Shown here piece after piece: positions 8,856-19,802 of a stretch of 64,000 bases of DNA. The stretch comes from Domibacillus indicus (GTDB taxonomy: Bacteria; Bacillota; Bacilli; Bacillales; Domibacillaceae). The notes beneath the pieces are model-generated. The model ran no database searches. It had not been told where the DNA came from and was given only the letters and a program-made list of their open reading frames with translations. The stretch is taken from contig NZ_JAMBOO010000001.1 in assembly GCF_023715895.1 (NCBI RefSeq), forward strand, positions 124,001-188,000, read 5' to 3'. The translations under genes were made by a program, and so were the position numbers. Position 1 is the stretch's first letter. Each line of letters starts with the position of its first letter.

Positions 8856-9797
8856 TTAAGAAAGAACAGACATCACGCTGCGTACAGCTTCAGCAGATCT
8901 GTCAAGACCTGCTTGCTCTTCTGCAGTTAATTCAAGCTCAATGATTTTTTCAATGCCGTTGCCGCCTAGAATGGTCGGAACGCCTAAATATAAATCATTG
9001 TAGCCATACTCACCTTCGAGATACGCAATTGCCGGCAAAATGCGGCGCTGGTCTTTTAAAATCGCTTCAGTCATTTCAACAAGTGACGCAGCCGGTGCGT
9101 AATACGCTGAACCGTTGCCTAAAAGCTGGACAATTTCACCGCCGCCTTTACGCGTACGCTCAACAATGGCATCTAAGCGGTCCTTTGGAATAAGTGTTTC
9201 AAGCGGAATCCCGCCTGCGTAAGAATAGCGTACGAGCGGAACCATGTCGTCTCCGTGCCCGCCAAGAACAAATCCTGTAATGTCTTTTACAGAAATCTTA
9301 AGCTCTTGTGCAACGAATGTGCGGAAACGAGCTGTATCCAGGACACCTGATTGACCGATTACACGGCTTTTCGGGAAGCCCGATTCTTTTAAAACGGTGT
9401 ATGTCATCGCATCAACCGGGTTTGTTAAAACGATAATTGTACAGTTTGGAGAATATTTTACAATTTCAGACGTAACAGATTTCATAACCTTTTGGTTTGT
9501 TTGAACAAGATCGTCACGGCTCATGCCTGGTTTGCGTGCAATACCTGCTGTAATAATGACGATATCTGAATCTGCTGTTTCAGCATAATCAGACGTGCCG
9601 GTAATATTTGCATCAAATCCTTGGACAGGGCTTGCTTCAAGCATATCAAGTGCTTTGCCTTTTGTTGGGCCCTCTGCCTGCGGGATATCGACAAGAACAA
9701 CGTCTGCCAGCTCTTTTTGCGCCAGAAGAAATGCCGTTGTAGCACCAGTAAAGCCGCCGCCGATTACAGAAACCTTTTTACGGTTATATGCTGTCAT
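8856..9797 (-). CDS. mdh: Malate dehydrogenase
   Basis: Oxidises malate to oxaloacetate in the TCA cycle. It is the LDH-like bacterial type (313 residues): N-terminal [14 protein letters not shown] nucleotide loop, substrate-loop arginine in [11 protein letters not shown], and the catalytic His in [10 protein letters not shown]. It is the last gene of the citZ-icd-mdh group, all on the minus strand. Confidence 0.96.
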   Translation of the reverse strand: MTAYNRKKVSVIGGGFTGATTAFLLAQKELADVVLVDIPQAEGPTKGKALDMLEASPVQGFDANITGTSDYAETADSDIVIITAGIARKPGMSRDDLVQTNQKVMKSVTSEIVKYSPNCTIIVLTNPVDAMTYTVLKESGFPKSRVIGQSGVLDTARFRTFVAQELKISVKDITGFVLGGHGDDMVPLVRYSYAGGIPLETLIPKDRLDAIVERTRKGGGEIVQLLGNGSAYYAPAASLVEMTEAILKDQRRILPAIAYLEGEYGYNDLYLGVPTILGGNGIEKIIELELTAEEQAGLDRSAEAVRSVMSVLS

Positions 9798-9842
9798 AAT
9801 AAAACTCCTCCTTTAATTATGGTGGAACCAAATATTATGCAA

Positions 9843-9868
9843 GATGCTCTCCTTTTAGGGAGAGCATC
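9843..9868. other. Intercistronic hairpin between icd and mdh
   Basis: A perfect ten-pair stem GATGCTCTCC/GGAGAGCATC with no following T run. It is more likely an mRNA stability or processing element than a terminator, so icd-mdh may be co-transcribed. Confidence 0.5.
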
Positions 9869-9876
9869 AAACAACA

Positions 9877-11145
9877 TTACAGGTTTTTAATCAATTCGTC
9901 TGCGAACTCAGAACATTTAACTTCCGTTGCCCCGTCCATTAAGCGGGCAAAGTCATATGTAACAACCTTCGAAGAAATTGTTTTTTCAACTGATTTTGTA
10001 ATCGCAGTTGCTGCTTCATTCCAGCCAAGGTGCTCAAGAAGCAAAACGCCTGACAACAAAACAGATGATGGATTTACTTTATCAAGACCTGCATATTTCG
10101 GCGCAGTACCGTGTGTTGCTTCGAAAATTGCATGGCCAGTTTCATAGTTGATATTAGCACCTGGTGCGATTCCAATTCCGCCTACTTGAGCTGCAAGCGC
10201 GTCAGAAATATAGTCTCCGTTCAAGTTCATTGTCGCTACGACATCAAACTCTTTCGGACGAGTTAAAATTTGTTGTAAGAAGATATCGGCAATAGAATCT
10301 TTTACGATAATTTTGCCTGCAGCTTCCGCTTCAGATTGTGCTTTGTTTGCGGCTTCTGTGCCTTCAGCTTCTTTGATTTTGTCGTATTGTGCCCAAGTGA
10401 ACACTTTATCGCCAAATTCTTTTTCAGCAAGCTCATAGCCCCAGTTTTTAAATGCACCTTCTGTGAATTTCATGATGTTGCCTTTGTGAACAAGCGTTAA
10501 AGATTTACGGCCTTCTTTGATTGCGTAGTTGATCGCCGCACGTACCAGACGCTGTGTTCCTTCTTTTGATACAGGTTTAATACCGATACCAGATGTTTCA
10601 GGGAAACGGATTTTGTTAACGCCCATTTCGTTTTTCAAGAACTCGATCACTTTTTTCACTTCATCTGAGCCTTCAGCATACTCAATACCTGCATAAATAT
10701 CTTCTGTGTTTTCACGGAAGATGACCATATCAGTATCTTCAGGACGTTTTACTGGTGAAGGTACGCCATCGAAATAACGAACAGGACGAAGGCATGTGAA
10801 AAGATCCAATTCCTGGCGAAGTGCTACGTTCAATGAACGGATTCCGCCGCCAACTGGCGTTGTAAGTGGACCTTTAATTGCGATCAAATACTCGTCAATT
10901 TGCTCAAGCGTTTCTTTTGGAAGCCATTCGCCTGTTTGGTTAAAGGCTTTTTCACCCGCAAGAACTTCTTTCCAAACGATTTTCTTTTCGCCATTGTACG
11001 CTTTTTCAACCGCTGCATCTAAAACGCGTGAAGCAGCTGCCCAAATATCAGGACCAATTCCATCGCCTTCAATAAAAGGAACGATTGGATTGTTTGGTAC
11101 ATTTAGTACGCCATCTTGCATTGAAATTTTTTCGCCTTGAGTCAT
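9877..11145 (-). CDS. icd: Isocitrate dehydrogenase (NADP)
   Basis: Converts isocitrate to 2-oxoglutarate with NADP. The active-site region [13 protein letters not shown] and RPVRYFDG and the adenine-site GTAPKYAG are present. The start at 11145 ([12 protein letters not shown], 422 residues) follows GGAGGG and gives the normal Bacillus length; the reading to 11217 is rejected. Sits between citZ and mdh. Confidence 0.96.
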   Translation of the reverse strand: MTQGEKISMQDGVLNVPNNPIVPFIEGDGIGPDIWAAASRVLDAAVEKAYNGEKKIVWKEVLAGEKAFNQTGEWLPKETLEQIDEYLIAIKGPLTTPVGGGIRSLNVALRQELDLFTCLRPVRYFDGVPSPVKRPEDTDMVIFRENTEDIYAGIEYAEGSDEVKKVIEFLKNEMGVNKIRFPETSGIGIKPVSKEGTQRLVRAAINYAIKEGRKSLTLVHKGNIMKFTEGAFKNWGYELAEKEFGDKVFTWAQYDKIKEAEGTEAANKAQSEAEAAGKIIVKDSIADIFLQQILTRPKEFDVVATMNLNGDYISDALAAQVGGIGIAPGANINYETGHAIFEATHGTAPKYAGLDKVNPSSVLLSGVLLLEHLGWNEAATAITKSVEKTISSKVVTYDFARLMDGATEVKCSEFADELIKNL

Positions 11146-11257
11146 CTTGCCTTTCCCTCCAATTCCATGTTCAAAGGTTAGAGAAAATTTCTCTAACCCG
11201 TGTTTACCATCTTTCATATTACACTAGTTATTTATTTTTTTGCAAATGCTTTCTTAA

Positions 11258-12376
11258 TTATACACGTTCACTAATAGGTACGTATTTTTGCATATCCGGA
11301 CCTGTATATTCAGCTCTCGGACGGATCAGTCTGTTGTTGGCATACTGTTCAAGAATATGTGCAATCCAGCCTGATGCACGGCTTACAGCAAAGATAGGCG
11401 TGAACAAATCATGCTCAATACCAAGGCTGTGATAAACGGATGCTGAATAGAAGTCTACGTTTGGCGGCAGGTTTTTGCTTCCTGTAACAAGACTTTCAAT
11501 TTCGATAGACATGTTATAAAGCTCTGCTTCACCGTTTTGCTCTGTTAAACGCTTAGACATTTCACGAAGGTGTTTAGCCCGTGGATCGCCCTGGCGGTAT
11601 ACGCGGTGACCGAAGCCCATGATCTTTTCTTTGTTATTGAGCTTCTCAAGAATATACGGTTCTACGTTATCTGCTGAACCGATTTCTGTAAGCATTTTCA
11701 TAACCTGCTCGTTTGCGCCGCCATGAAGAGGCCCTTTTAAAGCGCCAAGAGCTGCAGTTACACCTGAATACATATCTGACAAAGTAGCGACACATACACG
11801 GGCTGTAAAAGTAGACGCATTAAGCTCATGATCTGCGTGAAGAACAAGGGCTTTATCAAATGCTTCAACTTCTACGGCTGTTGGTTCATTACCAGAAAGC
11901 ATATATAAGAAGTTCTCGGCAATACCGTACTCCTTTTTCGGTGCAATCGGCTCTTCCCCTTTACGAATGCGTGAGAATGCTGTCACAAGCGCAGGAATCT
12001 TCGCCTGGATGCGAATCGCTTTACGGTAGTTGGCTTCATCTGTCATAACATCAGCTTCTTCATCGTAAAGGCCAAGCAGTGACACAGATGAACGAAGCGC
12101 CGCCATTGGATGAACTTTCTCAATTGGATACATTTTAAAATGATCCAAAATTTCTTTTGGAATTGTATAGTTTTCCGAAAGCTGCTCTTTCAGTTCATCC
12201 AGCTGCGCTTGTGTTGGAAGACGGCGATGCCAAAGCAAATAAATTACTTCTTCAAAGCTTGCATTCTCTGTCAGATCATCAATATTGTATCCTGCGTATG
12301 TAAGTGTGTCATCAATGATAGAGCTGACAGATGATGTTGTAGCCACTACTCCCTCGAGTCCGCGTGCAGTAGTCAT
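11258..12376 (-). CDS. citZ: Citrate synthase
   Basis: Condenses oxaloacetate and acetyl-CoA. The catalytic histidines are in HADHELNAST and GFGHRVYRQGDPRAK and the catalytic Asp in GIEHDLFTPIFA. At 372 residues it is the short Gram-positive type. First gene of the TCA cluster, with a clear promoter and operators upstream. The alternative paralogue CitA cannot be excluded by sequence alone, but the icd-mdh neighbours favour CitZ. Confidence 0.95.
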   Translation of the reverse strand: MTTARGLEGVVATTSSVSSIIDDTLTYAGYNIDDLTENASFEEVIYLLWHRRLPTQAQLDELKEQLSENYTIPKEILDHFKMYPIEKVHPMAALRSSVSLLGLYDEEADVMTDEANYRKAIRIQAKIPALVTAFSRIRKGEEPIAPKKEYGIAENFLYMLSGNEPTAVEVEAFDKALVLHADHELNASTFTARVCVATLSDMYSGVTAALGALKGPLHGGANEQVMKMLTEIGSADNVEPYILEKLNNKEKIMGFGHRVYRQGDPRAKHLREMSKRLTEQNGEAELYNMSIEIESLVTGSKNLPPNVDFYSASVYHSLGIEHDLFTPIFAVSRASGWIAHILEQYANNRLIRPRAEYTGPDMQKYVPISERV

Positions 12377-12528
12377 AATTATCTCTCCTTCGCTTGTTTA
12401 TTTCCCCGTTACCCGCTTTTTTATTTGTATATGTATGCCGAGCAACTGCTCAGTACCATTTTATAAATAAAAAAGCATATGTAAATTACGTGCTCCTTTT
12501 AAAACAAAATTACTTAAATGTTCAAAAA

Positions 12529-12542
12529 GGTGTGCGCTTACA
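12529..12542 (-). promoter_or_regulatory. Candidate CcpA (cre) site at citZ
   Basis: GGTGTGCGCTTACA matches the cre consensus TGWNANCGNTNWCA at all but two fixed positions and lies at about the predicted transcription start. citZ is a known CcpA target in Bacillus; CcpA is encoded at 49209-50207. Confidence 0.45.
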
Positions 12543-12562
12543 TTGCTTATTATAAACAATGT
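12540..12562. promoter_or_regulatory. 23-bp palindrome over the citZ -10 box
   Basis: The sequence from ACATTG at 12540 to CAATGT at 12562 is an inverted repeat with 10 of 11 pairs, core TTATTATAA, and covers the -10 element. It is very likely an operator. The CcpC dyad described for citZ (ATAA-N7-TTAT) has the opposite arrangement, so the regulator is not assigned. Confidence 0.6.
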
Positions 12563-12577
12563 GAGCAAGTTTGTGAA
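12549..12577 (-). promoter_or_regulatory. citZ promoter
   Basis: Minus strand TTCACA, 17 bases, TATAAT (one mismatch in the -35, perfect -10). This gives a leader of about 165 nt before citZ. Confidence 0.75.
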
Positions 12578-12619
12578 TCAAAACGTGCCAAATTGTTCGA
12601 ATTTTTTTTGAAAACAGTA

Positions 12620-12648
12620 AAATTCCGGGCGTAACATACCCGGAATTT
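12620..12648 (-). terminator. Hairpin after the TM2-like gene
   Basis: Perfect stem AAATTCCGGG/CCCGGAATTT, followed on the minus strand by TTTTACTG. It ends the small membrane-protein gene and separates it from citZ. Confidence 0.65.
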
Positions 12649-12671
12649 ATGGTATTATAGTAAGTTTTAGT

Positions 12672-12908
12672 TTAAAAGTCAGACTGCCTGTTCATTCTGT
12701 CCGCTGTTTTGTAAGCATCATAAATGCCCCAGATCCACACAAGCGGATAAGTGATAAATCCAATCAGCACAAACATCAAGGCTGCATTAATCATCTGCAC
12801 AACAATTAAAATTAAACCTTTCATAATTTGGCCGTTATAAATTTGCCCGACACCCGTCCAGAATACACTTAAGACAGCGGCAATACCCGGATTTTTGTTT
12901 AACAACAC
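12672..12908 (-). CDS. Small TM2-domain-like membrane protein
   Basis: 78 residues with the NPGIAAVLS...GVGQIYNGQ motif of TM2-type proteins, then two hydrophobic segments (about 28-46 and 47-62) and a short charged tail GIYDAYKTADRMN. The function of such small proteins is unknown. The ATG is preceded by AAAAAGGAGCTGG, a good ribosome binding site. Confidence 0.75.
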   Translation of the reverse strand: MLLNKNPGIAAVLSVFWTGVGQIYNGQIMKGLILIVVQMINAALMFVLIGFITYPLVWIWGIYDAYKTADRMNRQSDF

Positions 12909-12975
12909 ATCCAGCTCCTTTTTATCTTATTGTGTATTCATACGAAGAATTATTGAAAAAGTTTCATTTTTTCTG

Positions 12976-13428
12976 CTAAAGTACAGAAAACATCTTCATT
13001 GCATAATACGCGATGCCGGCACCAATTAACGGCCCGACTGGAACTCCATTAAAAAGAGCGACTGCTAATACGGTGCCAAGCACCAGCGCTGTTGTAATAT
13101 GGGGATCATCGGCTAAAAGCACGATTCCTCCTTTTGCAATGAGCGCTACTAAAATGCCTGCTGTAAGAGCGATCCAGGCATACGGTGATTTCAGAGCTGC
13201 GCCCAATTCCCTAAAGCCAATCGCCCCTGTTGCAATGGGGACGAGTACCGCAATTGTGATTACCGTAACCCCCCAATTTATTCCGTTTTTCTGCATCATA
13301 TCAAACCACTTCAGATCGAGGCCTATTGCTTTTAAGGCCAGTAAGAATACCGAAGCAATAAGCAATGATTGGTTTTTGGCTACAATGCTGATTGCTGTCA
13401 GCAGAAGCAAAAATAAAAACGCCTGCAT
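12976..13428 (-). CDS. ytwI: DUF441 family membrane protein
   Basis: 150 residues, very hydrophobic, with four to five membrane segments and the typical DUF441 features AKNQSLLIAS near the start and NGVPVGPLIGAGIAY near the end. The biochemical role is unknown. It is divergent from ytvI across 76 bp and next to pyk, as in B. subtilis. Confidence 0.85.
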   Translation of the reverse strand: MQAFLFLLLLTAISIVAKNQSLLIASVFLLALKAIGLDLKWFDMMQKNGINWGVTVITIAVLVPIATGAIGFRELGAALKSPYAWIALTAGILVALIAKGGIVLLADDPHITTALVLGTVLAVALFNGVPVGPLIGAGIAYYAMKMFSVL

Positions 13429-13504
13429 AACTTCACTCCTAAAAAAAGACGCATGGCCGTGCCCTTTTTCTCATACGAGTAGTATAGAAACGGGGGCATG
13501 TACC

Positions 13505-14524
13505 ATGCGGATCATTGTTCAATATCTTATTGCCAGTGCAATTTTTCTGCTTATTTACTGGCTCCTGCCAATTTTCAAGCCATTTTTAGCTGGGGCATTT
13601 TTTGCCGCTGTGTTACATAGACCAGCCCACTTTATTCAAAGAAAGACGAATGCCTCCCGGACTGTGGCTGTATGTGTATCAATGGTCTGGATTCTTCTGC
13701 TTCTGTCAGCAGGGTGCCTGCTGTTCGCCTGGATTAGCGCCCGGACCGTTTCCCATCTGCATACGGTGATTCCTCATTATATTCCTATTGCCGTTATGCA
13801 TTTGGAGCAGCTGCTTCAAAGCATGATGAATTTTTTAACAAAAGACCAGCTTGCTCTTTTGCTGCAATATCTGCACACGGTCGAAACGGCGGCTGCTCAC
13901 ACCGTTGAGGAATCCGCTGGAAAGTGGCTTCTTGCAGGCACTTTTTACTTTCTCTCACTTCCAGGTACAGCCACCCAATTGCTGATTGCTCTGCTGGCTG
14001 CTTTTTTCATGGCAAAAGACGGCTCTTTTTTCCTCTCTCTTTTGCCCGAATCCATCCGTGCCAAAACAGCCCGTGCAGCTAATACCTTTTCTTTTTCCTT
14101 GTACGCCTATGGATACGCACAATTAAAGCTGTTTACTGTTACTTTTACAGCAGCATGCGCAGGCTTTTTTCTGCTGGGTACTCCTCATATACTGGAGCTG
14201 GCTTTTTTAACGGCCGTTCTTGAGTTTATTCCCATTGTCGGCTCTATCCTTTTGTTTGTACCCTGGATTTTCTTCTGCCTTCTTACTGGACAAACCCACG
14301 CAGCCATTTTCACTGCTGTTTTATATACGACCCTTGTTCTTGTACGCCAGTTGCTTGAACCGAAGCTTGTTTCCGATTCAGCGGGCCTTCATCCCCTGGC
14401 CGTTTTATTTGCAGCATTTGCAGGCTACCATTTAACCGGCGTTTTCGGGCTCATCACAGCACCCTTATTTTTGCTTCTTGGTTTGTCTATCCATCAAGCT
14501 GGTTTGTTTTTTACAAAACGTTAG
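13505..14524 (+). CDS. ytvI: AI-2E family transporter YtvI
   Basis: 339-residue membrane protein of the YtvI branch of the AI-2E/PerM family, with N-terminal paired membrane segments, a soluble middle part rich in His and Gln (about 85-140), and a C-terminal membrane bundle ([19 protein letters not shown]). The substrate is unknown. The start chosen (ATG at 13505, weak GGGGG site) gives the family N terminus MRIIVQYLI; a longer frame opening at 13013 is the shadow of ytwI. It converges on pyk and overlaps its 3' end by 14 bases. Confidence 0.88.
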   Translation: MRIIVQYLIASAIFLLIYWLLPIFKPFLAGAFFAAVLHRPAHFIQRKTNASRTVAVCVSMVWILLLLSAGCLLFAWISARTVSHLHTVIPHYIPIAVMHLEQLLQSMMNFLTKDQLALLLQYLHTVETAAAHTVEESAGKWLLAGTFYFLSLPGTATQLLIALLAAFFMAKDGSFFLSLLPESIRAKTARAANTFSFSLYAYGYAQLKLFTVTFTAACAGFFLLGTPHILELAFLTAVLEFIPIVGSILLFVPWIFFCLLTGQTHAAIFTAVLYTTLVLVRQLLEPKLVSDSAGLHPLAVLFAAFAGYHLTGVFGLITAPLFLLLGLSIHQAGLFFTKR

Positions 14525-16274
14525 CGTGACCGTTGTAAATAATACCGCGTGCCGCATCTACTGTAATTTCCTGGCCATCTGAGAACGTATTAAGAGCTCC
14601 CTCAACATCCACGATAACCGGAATGCCAAGATTGATGCCAACTACAGCTGCATGGCTTGTTAATCCGCCTTCTTCTGTAATAAGGGCACTGCATTTTTCA
14701 ATGGCAGGCATCATTTCACGATCTGTTCCGTATGTGACAAGAATATCGCCCGGTTTTACTTTTTCAATGGCTTCAGAAGCTGTTTTAGCTGTCACAACTC
14801 TTCCATATGCTGAATGACGGCCAATACCTTGTGCTTTCACAAGAATGTCACCAACAACATGAATTTTCATTAAGTTCGTTGTTCCAGATTCACCTACCGG
14901 TACACCCGCTGTAATAACAACAAGCTCACCGTGGCTGATCAGCCCTTCATCGAGGCAGTGGACAATCGCGTTATCCAGCATATCATCTGTTGAAGACACA
15001 CTAAGCCCCATCACCGGGAATACGCCCCAGACAAGTGATAAGCTTCTCATTACGCGTTCGCTGTCTGTTACAGCATAGATAGATGCTTTAGAACGGTAAC
15101 GTGAAATCATCCGTGCAGTATGTCCGCTTGACGTTGGCGCGATAATCGCTTTTACTTCCAATGCTTCCGCCGTTTTAGCTACAGACTGGCCAATAGCGTC
15201 TGTCATAGTCATACGGCCTGTATTGTTGCGGCGGCGAGGCGGAATATCTCTCATTTGCAGCTCTGCTTCCGCGCGGACTGCGATGTTGTGCATCGTTTTT
15301 ACTGCTTCAAGCGGATATGCACCAGCTGCTGTTTCACCTGACAGCATAATCGCATCTGTTCCATCAAAAATCGCATTTGCTACGTCACTTGCTTCCGCAC
15401 GTGTTGGACGCGGATTACGCTGCATAGAATCAAGCATTTGTGTAGCCGTAATAACTGGTTTGCCAAGCAGATTACACTTTTTAATCAGTTGCTTTTGTAC
15501 AATCGGCACTTCTTCAGCCGGAATTTCCACACCAAGATCACCACGTGCAACCATCAGCCCGTCTGATACTTCAAGAATGTCATCGATGTTATCAACACCT
15601 TCTTGGTTTTCAATTTTCGGGATAATTTGAATGTGAGTAGCATTGTTTTTTTCCAGCAGCTCACGAATATCCAATACGTCAGATGTGCGGCGTACAAAAG
15701 AAGCAGCGATAAAGTCGACACCCTGCTCGATACCAAAACGGATATCGTCCGCATCTTTTTCTGTAATACCCGGCAATTTAACAGAAACGCCTGGTACGTT
15801 TACACCTTTTTTATTTTTTAATGTACCGCTGTTTAAAATTCGAACGCCGATTTCGCCTTTTTCACGATCAATGCCTGTAACCAAAAGACCAATCAAGCCG
15901 TCATCAAGCAAAATACTTGAACCTGGCTCCACATCATCAATCAAACCTGAGTAAGTAATCGAAAATTTTTCAGGTGTCCCCAATACTTCTGTCATGGAAA
16001 TAACAGCATCTTTGCCGCTTTCAAGCTCAATAGCTCCGTTTTCCATGTTATGTGTACGAATTTCAGGACCTTTTGTATCGAGCAAAATCGCAACAGTTTT
16101 CCCTGTGTTGTTTGCTGCTTGGCGAATGTTTTGAATGCGCGCTCCATGCTCTTCATGGCTTCCGTGAGAAAAGTTTAAGCGTGCAACATTCATGCCTGCG
16201 TTCATTAATGATTGAAGCGTTTCAAGGCTTTCGCTTGCTGGTCCAATTGTACAGACGATTTTCGTTTTTTGCAT
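14511..16274 (-). CDS. pyk: Pyruvate kinase with C-terminal PEP-utiliser domain
   Basis: Makes pyruvate and ATP from phosphoenolpyruvate. The barrel carries [19 protein letters not shown] and [12 protein letters not shown]; the allosteric domain follows, and residues from about 475 form the extra mobile domain ([17 protein letters not shown]) found in Bacillus enzymes. The start at 16274 (587 residues) follows GGAGGAAC; five more codons upstream are less likely. Downstream of pfkA with a 23-bp gap, so one glycolytic operon. Confidence 0.96.
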   Translation of the reverse strand: MQKTKIVCTIGPASESLETLQSLMNAGMNVARLNFSHGSHEEHGARIQNIRQAANNTGKTVAILLDTKGPEIRTHNMENGAIELESGKDAVISMTEVLGTPEKFSITYSGLIDDVEPGSSILLDDGLIGLLVTGIDREKGEIGVRILNSGTLKNKKGVNVPGVSVKLPGITEKDADDIRFGIEQGVDFIAASFVRRTSDVLDIRELLEKNNATHIQIIPKIENQEGVDNIDDILEVSDGLMVARGDLGVEIPAEEVPIVQKQLIKKCNLLGKPVITATQMLDSMQRNPRPTRAEASDVANAIFDGTDAIMLSGETAAGAYPLEAVKTMHNIAVRAEAELQMRDIPPRRRNNTGRMTMTDAIGQSVAKTAEALEVKAIIAPTSSGHTARMISRYRSKASIYAVTDSERVMRSLSLVWGVFPVMGLSVSSTDDMLDNAIVHCLDEGLISHGELVVITAGVPVGESGTTNLMKIHVVGDILVKAQGIGRHSAYGRVVTAKTASEAIEKVKPGDILVTYGTDREMMPAIEKCSALITEEGGLTSHAAVVGINLGIPVIVDVEGALNTFSDGQEITVDAARGIIYNGHANVL

Positions 16275-16297
16275 TGGTAGTTCCTCCATTTTTGTGA

Positions 16298-17263
<966 letters not shown>

Positions 17264-17397
17264 TCACCTCTAAAAATTTTTGTCAGTTGCATCTTTTGTA
17301 TGCCTACCCTCTTTTAAGATAACAGAACGTTTTCCCGTTCACAATGTTTACTCAATAAGTAAGCGTTACCACCAAGAAAATGTCTATGCATGGAAAA

Positions 17398-17431
17398 AAC
17401 CGGTCCTGAATATTAATTATTCAGGCCGGTT
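17398..17431 (-). terminator. Terminator holding the accA stop codon
   Basis: Arms AACCGG.CCTGAATA and TATTCAGG.CCGGTT with T residues following on the minus strand. The accA stop (17413-17415) is in the loop. Confidence 0.85.
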
Positions 17432-18384
17432 GTTTGTTCCGCATAGCCGCCGATTCGTTTGTATTTTTCATAACGCTGGTCAACCAAGTTTGCATGATCA
17501 ATGCTCTGCAGCTCTTTCATGGCCGGATACAACACTTGGTCAATCAGCTGCGCCTGCTCTTTTGCATCACGGTGTGCTCCGCCCCGCACCTCTGGAATAA
17601 TTTCATCCACAATACCGAGTAAGCGCAAATCCCGAGCTGTAATTTTCATCGTTTCTGCTGCACGCTTCGCGAGACTCGCGTCTTTCCATAATAAAGCGGC
17701 TGCTCCCTCGGGCGAGATAACCGAGTACGTAGAGTTTTCAAGCATAAACAGACGGTCACCGACACCGAGTGCTAAGGCTCCTCCACTTCCTCCTTCACCA
17801 ATAACGATGCAGATAATTGGTACGGTTAAGCCGGCCATTTCAAAAATATTACGGGCAATGGCTTCACTTTGTCCCCGCTCCTCGGCCGCTTTGCCCGGAT
17901 ACGCACCTTTTGTATCAATTAAGCAAATGATCGGTCGTTTAAACTTTTCTGCCTGTTTCATTAAACGAAGTGCTTTCCGGTAGCCTTCCGGGTGGGGCAT
18001 GCCAAACGTACGCTGAATATTTTCTTTTGTATCGCGTCCCCGCTGATGTCCAATCACCGTTACCGGCTGGCCATGGTACTTTGCCACCCCCGCTACGATG
18101 GCTGCATCATCACCGTATGCACGGTCTCCATGAAGTTCGAAAAATCCTTCAAACAAGAAAGGAATGTAATCCAGTGTGGTTGGACGATTTGGATGGCGTG
18201 CCATTTGAACACGGTCCCAAGGTGTCATGCTGTTGTAAATGTCATCTTCAAGCTTCTTTAAGCGCAGCTCAAGCTTTTCAATTTCATCTGATAAGTCTAC
18301 ATCAGAGCTGGAGGTGAAATTTTTGAGCTCCGCTATTTTTTCCTGCAGGTCACGGACCGGCTTTTCAAATTCAAGTCCTGTCAT
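17413..18384 (-). CDS. accA: Acetyl-CoA carboxylase carboxyltransferase, alpha subunit
   Basis: With AccD transfers CO2 from carboxybiotin to acetyl-CoA, giving malonyl-CoA for fatty acids. The N-terminal coiled stretch (about 5-50) and the carboxyltransferase core with [14 protein letters not shown] and [12 protein letters not shown] are present. 323 residues. It overlaps the accD stop by four bases, so the two subunits are translationally coupled. Confidence 0.97.
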   Translation of the reverse strand: MTGLEFEKPVRDLQEKIAELKNFTSSSDVDLSDEIEKLELRLKKLEDDIYNSMTPWDRVQMARHPNRPTTLDYIPFLFEGFFELHGDRAYGDDAAIVAGVAKYHGQPVTVIGHQRGRDTKENIQRTFGMPHPEGYRKALRLMKQAEKFKRPIICLIDTKGAYPGKAAEERGQSEAIARNIFEMAGLTVPIICIVIGEGGSGGALALGVGDRLFMLENSTYSVISPEGAAALLWKDASLAKRAAETMKITARDLRLLGIVDEIIPEVRGGAHRDAKEQAQLIDQVLYPAMKELQSIDHANLVDQRYEKYKRIGGYAEQTTGLNN

Positions 18385-19256
18385 TGTTTTACACCGCCCG
18401 TTTGATGGATATCGAGTAAAAATGAAAGCTTTTCTTTCATTTCTTTTCTGTGCAGAACGGCATCAAGCTGTCCGCACTGAAGCAAAAATTCAGCTGTTTG
18501 AAAATCTTCCGGCAGCTTTTCGCGAATGGTTTGCTCAATAATCCGCCGCCCGGCAAATCCGATCAGCGCGCCCGGCTCTGCAAAGTTAAAGTCGCCGAGA
18601 GATGCAAAGCTCGCCGATACACCGCCTGTTGTCGGATGCGTCATTACAGAAATAATGAGCCCGCCCCGGTCGCTGAGACGTTTAAAAGCAGCTCCTGTTT
18701 TCGCCATTTGCATAAGTGACAATACGCCCTCCTGCATCCGCGCTCCGCCGGAAGCGGTAAAGATAATAAAAGGAATTTGCAGGCGAATCGCTTCTTCAAC
18801 GGCACGGGTAATTTTCTCACCCACCACTGAACCCATGCTGCCCATCCGGAAAGATGAGTCCATGAACGCAAAAGCGGCCTGATGGCCATCGATGGCTCCA
18901 ACGCCTGTGACAATCGCTTCATTCAGCCCGGTTTTCTTTCGGTCGGCCGCTATTTTTTCTTCATAATCAGGAAATCCGAGCGGATTAGCTGTTGACAGCT
19001 CTGCATCAAGCTCACGGAAAGATCCTTCATCGAGAAGGCTTTCGATCCGTTCAAAGGCCTTCATCGGATAATGATACCCGCAGCCCATGCAAACATGAAG
19101 ATTTTTTTCCAGTTCTTTCGTATACATGATCTTTTTGCACTTCGGACACTTTTGCATGATGCCTTCTGGAACATCCTGCTTGGCTGCCTCCGAAGGAATG
19201 GTTGCATATTTTATTTTTTTTGGTTTTTGTTTGGTAAACATATTTTTAATCGCCAT
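18381..19256 (-). CDS. accD: Acetyl-CoA carboxylase carboxyltransferase, beta subunit
   Basis: Partner of AccA. The N-terminal zinc ribbon is visible (CPKC near residue 38, CMGC near 57) and the crotonase-fold core has [15 protein letters not shown] and [12 protein letters not shown]. 291 residues, normal. Preceded closely by a GntR regulator gene, with which it may be co-transcribed. Confidence 0.97.
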   Translation of the reverse strand: MAIKNMFTKQKPKKIKYATIPSEAAKQDVPEGIMQKCPKCKKIMYTKELEKNLHVCMGCGYHYPMKAFERIESLLDEGSFRELDAELSTANPLGFPDYEEKIAADRKKTGLNEAIVTGVGAIDGHQAAFAFMDSSFRMGSMGSVVGEKITRAVEEAIRLQIPFIIFTASGGARMQEGVLSLMQMAKTGAAFKRLSDRGGLIISVMTHPTTGGVSASFASLGDFNFAEPGALIGFAGRRIIEQTIREKLPEDFQTAEFLLQCGQLDAVLHRKEMKEKLSFLLDIHQTGGVKQ

Positions 19257-19268
19257 TGTCCCACCCCT

Positions 19269-19802
19269 TTACTGGCGTTTTGAATACTGAATTTGTCTGG
19301 CTGATGCCAGCAGCTTTTGGAGCCGTTCATGGTCCGGATCGCTTCCTGCGTAATTTGAAATAATTATCCATATGTTTTGCAGGAGCCGATTGCCGGTTTT
19401 ACCTGTCAGCTCCTCAAAAGAACCTGTCAGCTCTATTGAATCTAAATCGGCTTTTCCCGCCAAAACGGCGAGACAGCCGAGCTCCAAGATCGCCTTTACG
19501 TCGTGAAGCTCCTCTTTTGTTTGGTCGCCATCAAAAAGAAAGGTACCGATAAGCGGGACAAGCTGATGGTCTTTGAAGTCACGCAGAAAAGTCCCTTCGC
19601 CGCGCCGCGTTTCAATAAGCCCCAGCAGTTCGAGCGCTCGCAATGCTTCACGAACTGATGAACGCCCGATGGAAAGCTTGTCTGAAAGCTCGCGCTCTGA
19701 AGGGATTTTATCTCCGGGCCGAAGGCGGTCCCTTTTGATCATTTCCTGAATTTGTGCAATGGCAGCCAAAAATTTTGATGGCGGGCGCACAGAACCAGTC
19801 AT
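19269..19802 (-). CDS. GntR family regulator (FadR-like), short
   Basis: 177 residues. The N-terminal winged helix is clear (GDKIPSERELSDKLSIGRSSVREALRALELLGLI, here about 31-65; key residues P35, S36, E37, R38). The remaining region is shorter than the usual FCD effector domain of FadR proteins (about 230 residues in total) and ends in a basic tail. Its ATG follows the malic enzyme stop directly, so it is translated from the same mRNA. Its place between malic enzyme and accDA suggests a role in carbon or lipid metabolism; its target is unknown. Confidence 0.8.
   Translation of the reverse strand: MTGSVRPPSKFLAAIAQIQEMIKRDRLRPGDKIPSERELSDKLSIGRSSVREALRALELLGLIETRRGEGTFLRDFKDHQLVPLIGTFLFDGDQTKEELHDVKAILELGCLAVLAGKADLDSIELTGSFEELTGKTGNRLLQNIWIIISNYAGSDPDHERLQKLLASARQIQYSKRQ

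Noticed and set aside
13013-13504. Long N-terminal extension of the ytvI frame
   Set aside because: It is antisense to ytwI and the YtvI family starts at MRIIVQYLI (13505).
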